The notes under the pieces: generated by a model
Told to the model about the DNA's origin: nothing
The model's input: only the letters and a program-made list of their open reading frames with translations
Databases searched by the model: none
Program-made: the position numbers and the translations under genes
NCBI GenBank assembly: GCA_024682415.1
Contig: JAIKZG010000018.1
Location: forward strand, 50,404 to 114,403
Direction of reading: 5' to 3'
Origin: Prevotella sp.
Lineage (GTDB): Bacteria; Bacteroidota; Bacteroidia; Bacteroidales; Bacteroidaceae
DNA length: 64,000 nt
Shown: positions 61,596 to 64,000 of the stretch, in pieces
How positions within the stretch are numbered: position 1 is the first letter of the stretch
Layout: each line of letters starts with the position of its first letter

Positions 61596-62531
61596 ATGAG
61601 CTCTGTTCATAATATTGCTATCAAGGCATTTGTCTCTATAAGCTTAATACTAATGTTGGCTTCATGTAATGACCAACAGGTGTCAAACATTGAAAAGAAA
61701 TATCAAGACTCGATTGCGGTTTTAAAGAACCAACTCGAACAAGCTAATGCCCAAATTAAGGTCCTAAGATTTCCTGCTGACCAGCGTCTTAATCAGATTG
61801 CAGAATTATTCAATGCTCAAGAATATGATAAAGTTCGCAAAGAAATAAAGGATTTGAGAGATGTTTTTCCTAATGCCAAAGAAAATGCTGAAGCAGAAAA
61901 ATATTCCGAGAAAGTAGCAGCTATAGAAGCTGCAAAAAAAGCAGAGGAAGAGAGATTGAAAGCGCTAGGATTTAAGGCTCTCAGCACGATACAAAGTATA
62001 ACTATTGGAGAAAATAAGATTGTATTCTCCAATCTAAAAATCGGATTAAAATACACACATGATGTTTATCCAACATATTCTGGTTCAGAATGGAGAGAGC
62101 ATACCGCAGATAAGGGAAGTAGTTTCATCTCCTATAATATGGACGTTACATCGACATCCAAAGACCCAAACATACCCACTATTGCATTCTATTCTGTTAA
62201 CGGTGAGCAACTGATTCATCAAAATACTTTTTGGGTTAATTTTGCTCGTTGGAGCGACTATGGATGTTATCTAGGTAACGAGCCTGATTTAAAAAATGAC
62301 TTCTCTAAAGTAAGTACGGTCAAGTTTAGGGTGGGGGCACAACTCGAAGATAATTATTTCAAGAAACCATACGTAATCGTGTTGAAAAAAGCTAATACTT
62401 TATCTAGACAGTATGATAGGTTTGAAAATCCGCCGGTCTCATATTCTGGGAGTGAAGGTTATCCCGCGACTTTAACGATTGATGATTTTAAAAACGGCAA
62501 ATATGTTGCTCTCAAAGTAGCAAATCTATAA
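61596..62531 (+). CDS. Lipoprotein with coiled-coil N-terminal region, function unknown
   Basis: From the Met at 61596 the protein has 311 residues with a lipoprotein signal peptide (MSSVHNIAIKAFVSISLILM, lipobox LASC). An AGAGG lies upstream of that Met; a longer frame from 61527 adds 23 residues before the signal peptide. Residues about 30-60 and 100-130 are coiled-coil helices (NIEKKYQDSIAVLKNQLEQANAQIKVLR; EAEKYSEKVAAIEAAKKAEEERLKALG), and the C-terminal 200 residues are beta-rich (KIVFSNLKIGLKYTHDVYP...EWREHTADKGSSFISYNMDV). No known domain recognised. Base composition is more AT-rich than the enzymes around it, as in the next two genes. Confidence 0.7.
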   Translation: MSSVHNIAIKAFVSISLILMLASCNDQQVSNIEKKYQDSIAVLKNQLEQANAQIKVLRFPADQRLNQIAELFNAQEYDKVRKEIKDLRDVFPNAKENAEAEKYSEKVAAIEAAKKAEEERLKALGFKALSTIQSITIGENKIVFSNLKIGLKYTHDVYPTYSGSEWREHTADKGSSFISYNMDVTSTSKDPNIPTIAFYSVNGEQLIHQNTFWVNFARWSDYGCYLGNEPDLKNDFSKVSTVKFRVGAQLEDNYFKKPYVIVLKKANTLSRQYDRFENPPVSYSGSEGYPATLTIDDFKNGKYVALKVANL

Positions 62532-62560
62532 CAAATAACTGTGTATTTAACGTTTGGATT

Positions 62561-62914
62561 ATGAAGAAGGTCTATTTTACCCTTATCCTTCTAGTTACAC
62601 TATGCTACAGTTGTAACAAGATTAAATATGGTGATTTATATGAGATTACGGATGAGTTTGTTGAAAAGCTTCAAACAACATATCAAAGCTATGGCATGTT
62701 TGGAGGGATAGATGACACTAAGTACACTAAGGACAAGGAGTACAAAGTGTTTCCAATGGGCAGACTTATCAATGTGCGAATAGAACACTATGCAGACGAC
62801 GATGAATATGAAAGCTTAAGAAAGGCATTAGAGTCTCATTATTCTGGTGATAGACGTGTGAATCAGGTTTACCGAAATCAGGCTGGAACGATAATGATCG
62901 ATTGTAGAAACTAA
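62561..62914 (+). CDS. Small lipoprotein, function unknown
   Basis: A 117-residue protein with a signal peptide and lipobox (MKKVYFTLILLVTLCYSC, Cys18). The mature part is acidic (DLYEITDEFVEKLQTTYQSYGMFGG..., YADDDEYESLRKALESHY) with no recognisable domain. It lies 29 bp after the previous lipoprotein gene and 29 bp before the next, so the three probably form one operon. Confidence 0.65.
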   Translation: MKKVYFTLILLVTLCYSCNKIKYGDLYEITDEFVEKLQTTYQSYGMFGGIDDTKYTKDKEYKVFPMGRLINVRIEHYADDDEYESLRKALESHYSGDRRVNQVYRNQAGTIMIDCRN

Positions 62915-62943
62915 ATATTCATTTCGAAAACAGAAGAAAAAGT

Positions 62944-63501
62944 ATGAAAAAATTAATCTTGATTTTGGCACTTATAATGCCCACCGTATTGTTTGCTCAA
63001 AACGATGCTGAGAAAAAATTAACTAAGTTTGAGCAATTTACATCTAAAACTGGCAGAATTTCAAAATTCGTAGATGTTAAAATGCCCAACATTCCACAGA
63101 GTTTTATGGGTTCTCTTGAAACTAGCATCCGTACGTTAATGGGAGAACAAAGTAATTCTTATTTCTATAGAATAGAACAAGCAGAAACCCAAAGGAGTGT
63201 TGCACATATTGCAATGATTGAATATTCTGATTTAGTTGAAATAAACAAGGCCTTAACAAAATTAGTTGGGGAAGTTGAATCAGATTGTGCCGCAAATCCC
63301 GATTATTTAGAAAATCGTTTTATTACAGAGGATGGCTTCCAAATAGGTTATTATATATCAAAAGGAAAGGCAAACTGGTATCTCAAACTTGAACGATACT
63401 CAAATAGTACTGTATTCATCAAAAATGCAGAAGCATTACTTGATAATTTTCCTGCAGCTCAGAAAAGAATAGAAGAACTGAAAGCTGATAATGGGAAATA
63501 G
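62944..63501 (+). CDS. Secreted or periplasmic protein, function unknown
   Basis: A 185-residue protein with a signal peptide ending near ...PTVLFAQ (about residue 20) and no lipobox. The mature part is mixed alpha/beta (KFEQFTSKTGRISKFVDVKMPNIPQSFMGSLETSIRTLMG; YYISKGKANWYLKLERYSN). No family recognised. Last gene of the three-gene AT-rich set; a weak hairpin (AGAGGTCATGCTAG...GCATGACCTCT with T run) follows at about 63535-63570. Confidence 0.65.
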   Translation: MKKLILILALIMPTVLFAQNDAEKKLTKFEQFTSKTGRISKFVDVKMPNIPQSFMGSLETSIRTLMGEQSNSYFYRIEQAETQRSVAHIAMIEYSDLVEINKALTKLVGEVESDCAANPDYLENRFITEDGFQIGYYISKGKANWYLKLERYSNSTVFIKNAEALLDNFPAAQKRIEELKADNGK

Positions 63502-63534
63502 TGTATATCTAAAGTGGGTAATAAATGTAATAAA

Positions 63535-63574
63535 AGAGGTCATGCTAGTTTTTTTATGCATGACCTCTTTTTTT
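63535..63574. terminator. Terminator after the AT-rich gene set
   Basis: AAAGAGGTCATGC pairs with GCATGACCTCTTT around a T-rich loop and is followed by T on the plus strand; it lies between convergent genes. Confidence 0.75.
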
Positions 63575-63891
63575 CATATTCCCCAGCCAGTATTCTTCTT
63601 TGTGCCGTCCCAGTTGGTTAGTTCACCATTGGAACCGCCACCACCTATATTGATACCGCCTCTACCACCAGCAGCAAGGAATAAATTCGCCATCAAGTCT
63701 TTGGTGACCGTCATGGCATCACAGAGTTGTCGAGTGCGAGATGCTGTAAGACCAGCTTTGAACTCAGATATGTCTGTCCATGATACACTCTCTAACAGGT
63801 AGGCGGTAGCCATCCTGCGCTGCTTTTCGTCAATTGGGTCGAGGCCATACCTGAATGCCTCAGCAATGATATCTATAAGACTTCTTTCCTC
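63574..63891 (-). pseudogene. Glycine-rich protein fragment (possible mobile-element remnant)
   Basis: An open frame reads EERSLIDIIAEAFRYGLDPI...MATAYLLESVSWTDISEFKAGLTASRTRQL and ends LFLAAGGRGGINIGGGGSNGELTNWDGTKK... Its first Met is at 63813. Upstream in the same frame is a TGA (63892-63894) that ends the next entry. The glycine-rich tail vaguely recalls C-termini of Bacteroidales mobilisation proteins, which is not enough to name it. It may be a broken gene end or an alternative continuation of the wHTH protein. Confidence 0.4.
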
Positions 63892-64000
63892 TCAATCTAT
63901 TACCTCCCAATGACCACCCTTATTTGGGCCTATATGCTTTATTTTACCAGACTCTTGTAGTAAATGAAGGTGCTTGCTGATTCCACTTCTGGCCATTTTC
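63892..64000 (-). CDS. C-terminal end of a winged-helix protein (partial, runs off the window)
   Basis: The frame from the right edge reads KMARSGISKHLHLLQESGKIKHIGPNKGGHWEVID and stops at TGA 63892-63894. It is a winged helix of the kind that ends AlbA_2/RecG-like ATP-binding proteins of Bacteroidota (recognition helix RSGISKHLHLL, wing HIGPNKGGHWEVI). The rest of the gene lies beyond the window. Confidence 0.6.
   Translation of the reverse strand, partial: KMARSGISKHLHLLQESGKIKHIGPNKGGHWEVID

Overview
The window looks like a chromosomal segment of a Bacteroidales bacterium, most likely Prevotellaceae or a close relative. The evidence is the Bacteroidota promoter grammar (TTTG, 19-21 bp, TAnnTTTG) seen before many genes, PorU and PorV of the type IX secretion system, lipoproteins with acidic surface-export signals after the lipobox cysteine, an EF-G2-type elongation factor paralogue, the large single-chain PurL, and glycan-degradation genes of the Bacteroides/Prevotella kind.

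Layout, left to right. (1) 1-2.5 kb: the tail of a lipoprotein operon (DUF4302-like and BACON-like lipoproteins). (2) 2.7-9.2 kb: L-rhamnose kinase, isomerase and transporter, convergent with a secreted pectate lyase. (3) 9.2-10.0 kb: a noncoding 83-bp tandem array built of palindromic boxes every 41-42 bp. (4) 10.0-12.5 kb: a cytidylyltransferase, menA and an HD hydrolase. (5) 12.6-22.1 kb: a six-gene locus (TolC-like outer membrane factor, HlyD-like adaptor, multi-zinc-ribbon TackOD1-like protein, processive GT2 synthase, UDP-HexNAc/hexose dehydrogenase, large surface lipoprotein). It reads as a synthase-dependent, uronic-acid-containing exopolysaccharide system and is the best candidate for an undescribed system here. 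(6) 22.1-33.4 kb: housekeeping genes (rRNA methyltransferase, hisB, greA, HIT, FAH-family, porU, porV, ispF, chromate transporter pair). (7) 33.4-41.0 kb: purL, tandem promoter repeats, a 42-bp repeat array, higBA, mrp, and a DUF2461 gene with an in-frame amber codon. (8) 41.1-53.0 kb: five co-directional secreted carbohydrate-active enzymes whose families (GH143/GH142-like, CE19-like esterase, GH95, GH140, GH2) match the set known to take apart rhamnogalacturonan II (RG-II). (9) 53.1-59.8 kb: queD-queE, EF-G2, hemW, rlmH and a FadL-type porin. (10) 59.8-64 kb: a second copy of the 42/75-bp composite repeat ending at a truncated higA, a structured noncoding region, three AT-rich genes for exported proteins of unknown function, and fragments of what may be a mobile element.

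Functionally, the rhamnose genes, pectate lyase and RG-II-type enzymes fit a pectin-degrading lifestyle: backbone and side-chain removal outside the cytoplasm, then rhamnose import and catabolism. The other strong theme is repeat-rich intergenic DNA. Three arrays have ~42-bp periodicity (four turns of B-DNA), promoter cassettes are duplicated in tandem, and an ACAGAT-rich repeat recurs. All family assignments come from reading motifs and protein architecture; no database search was possible.
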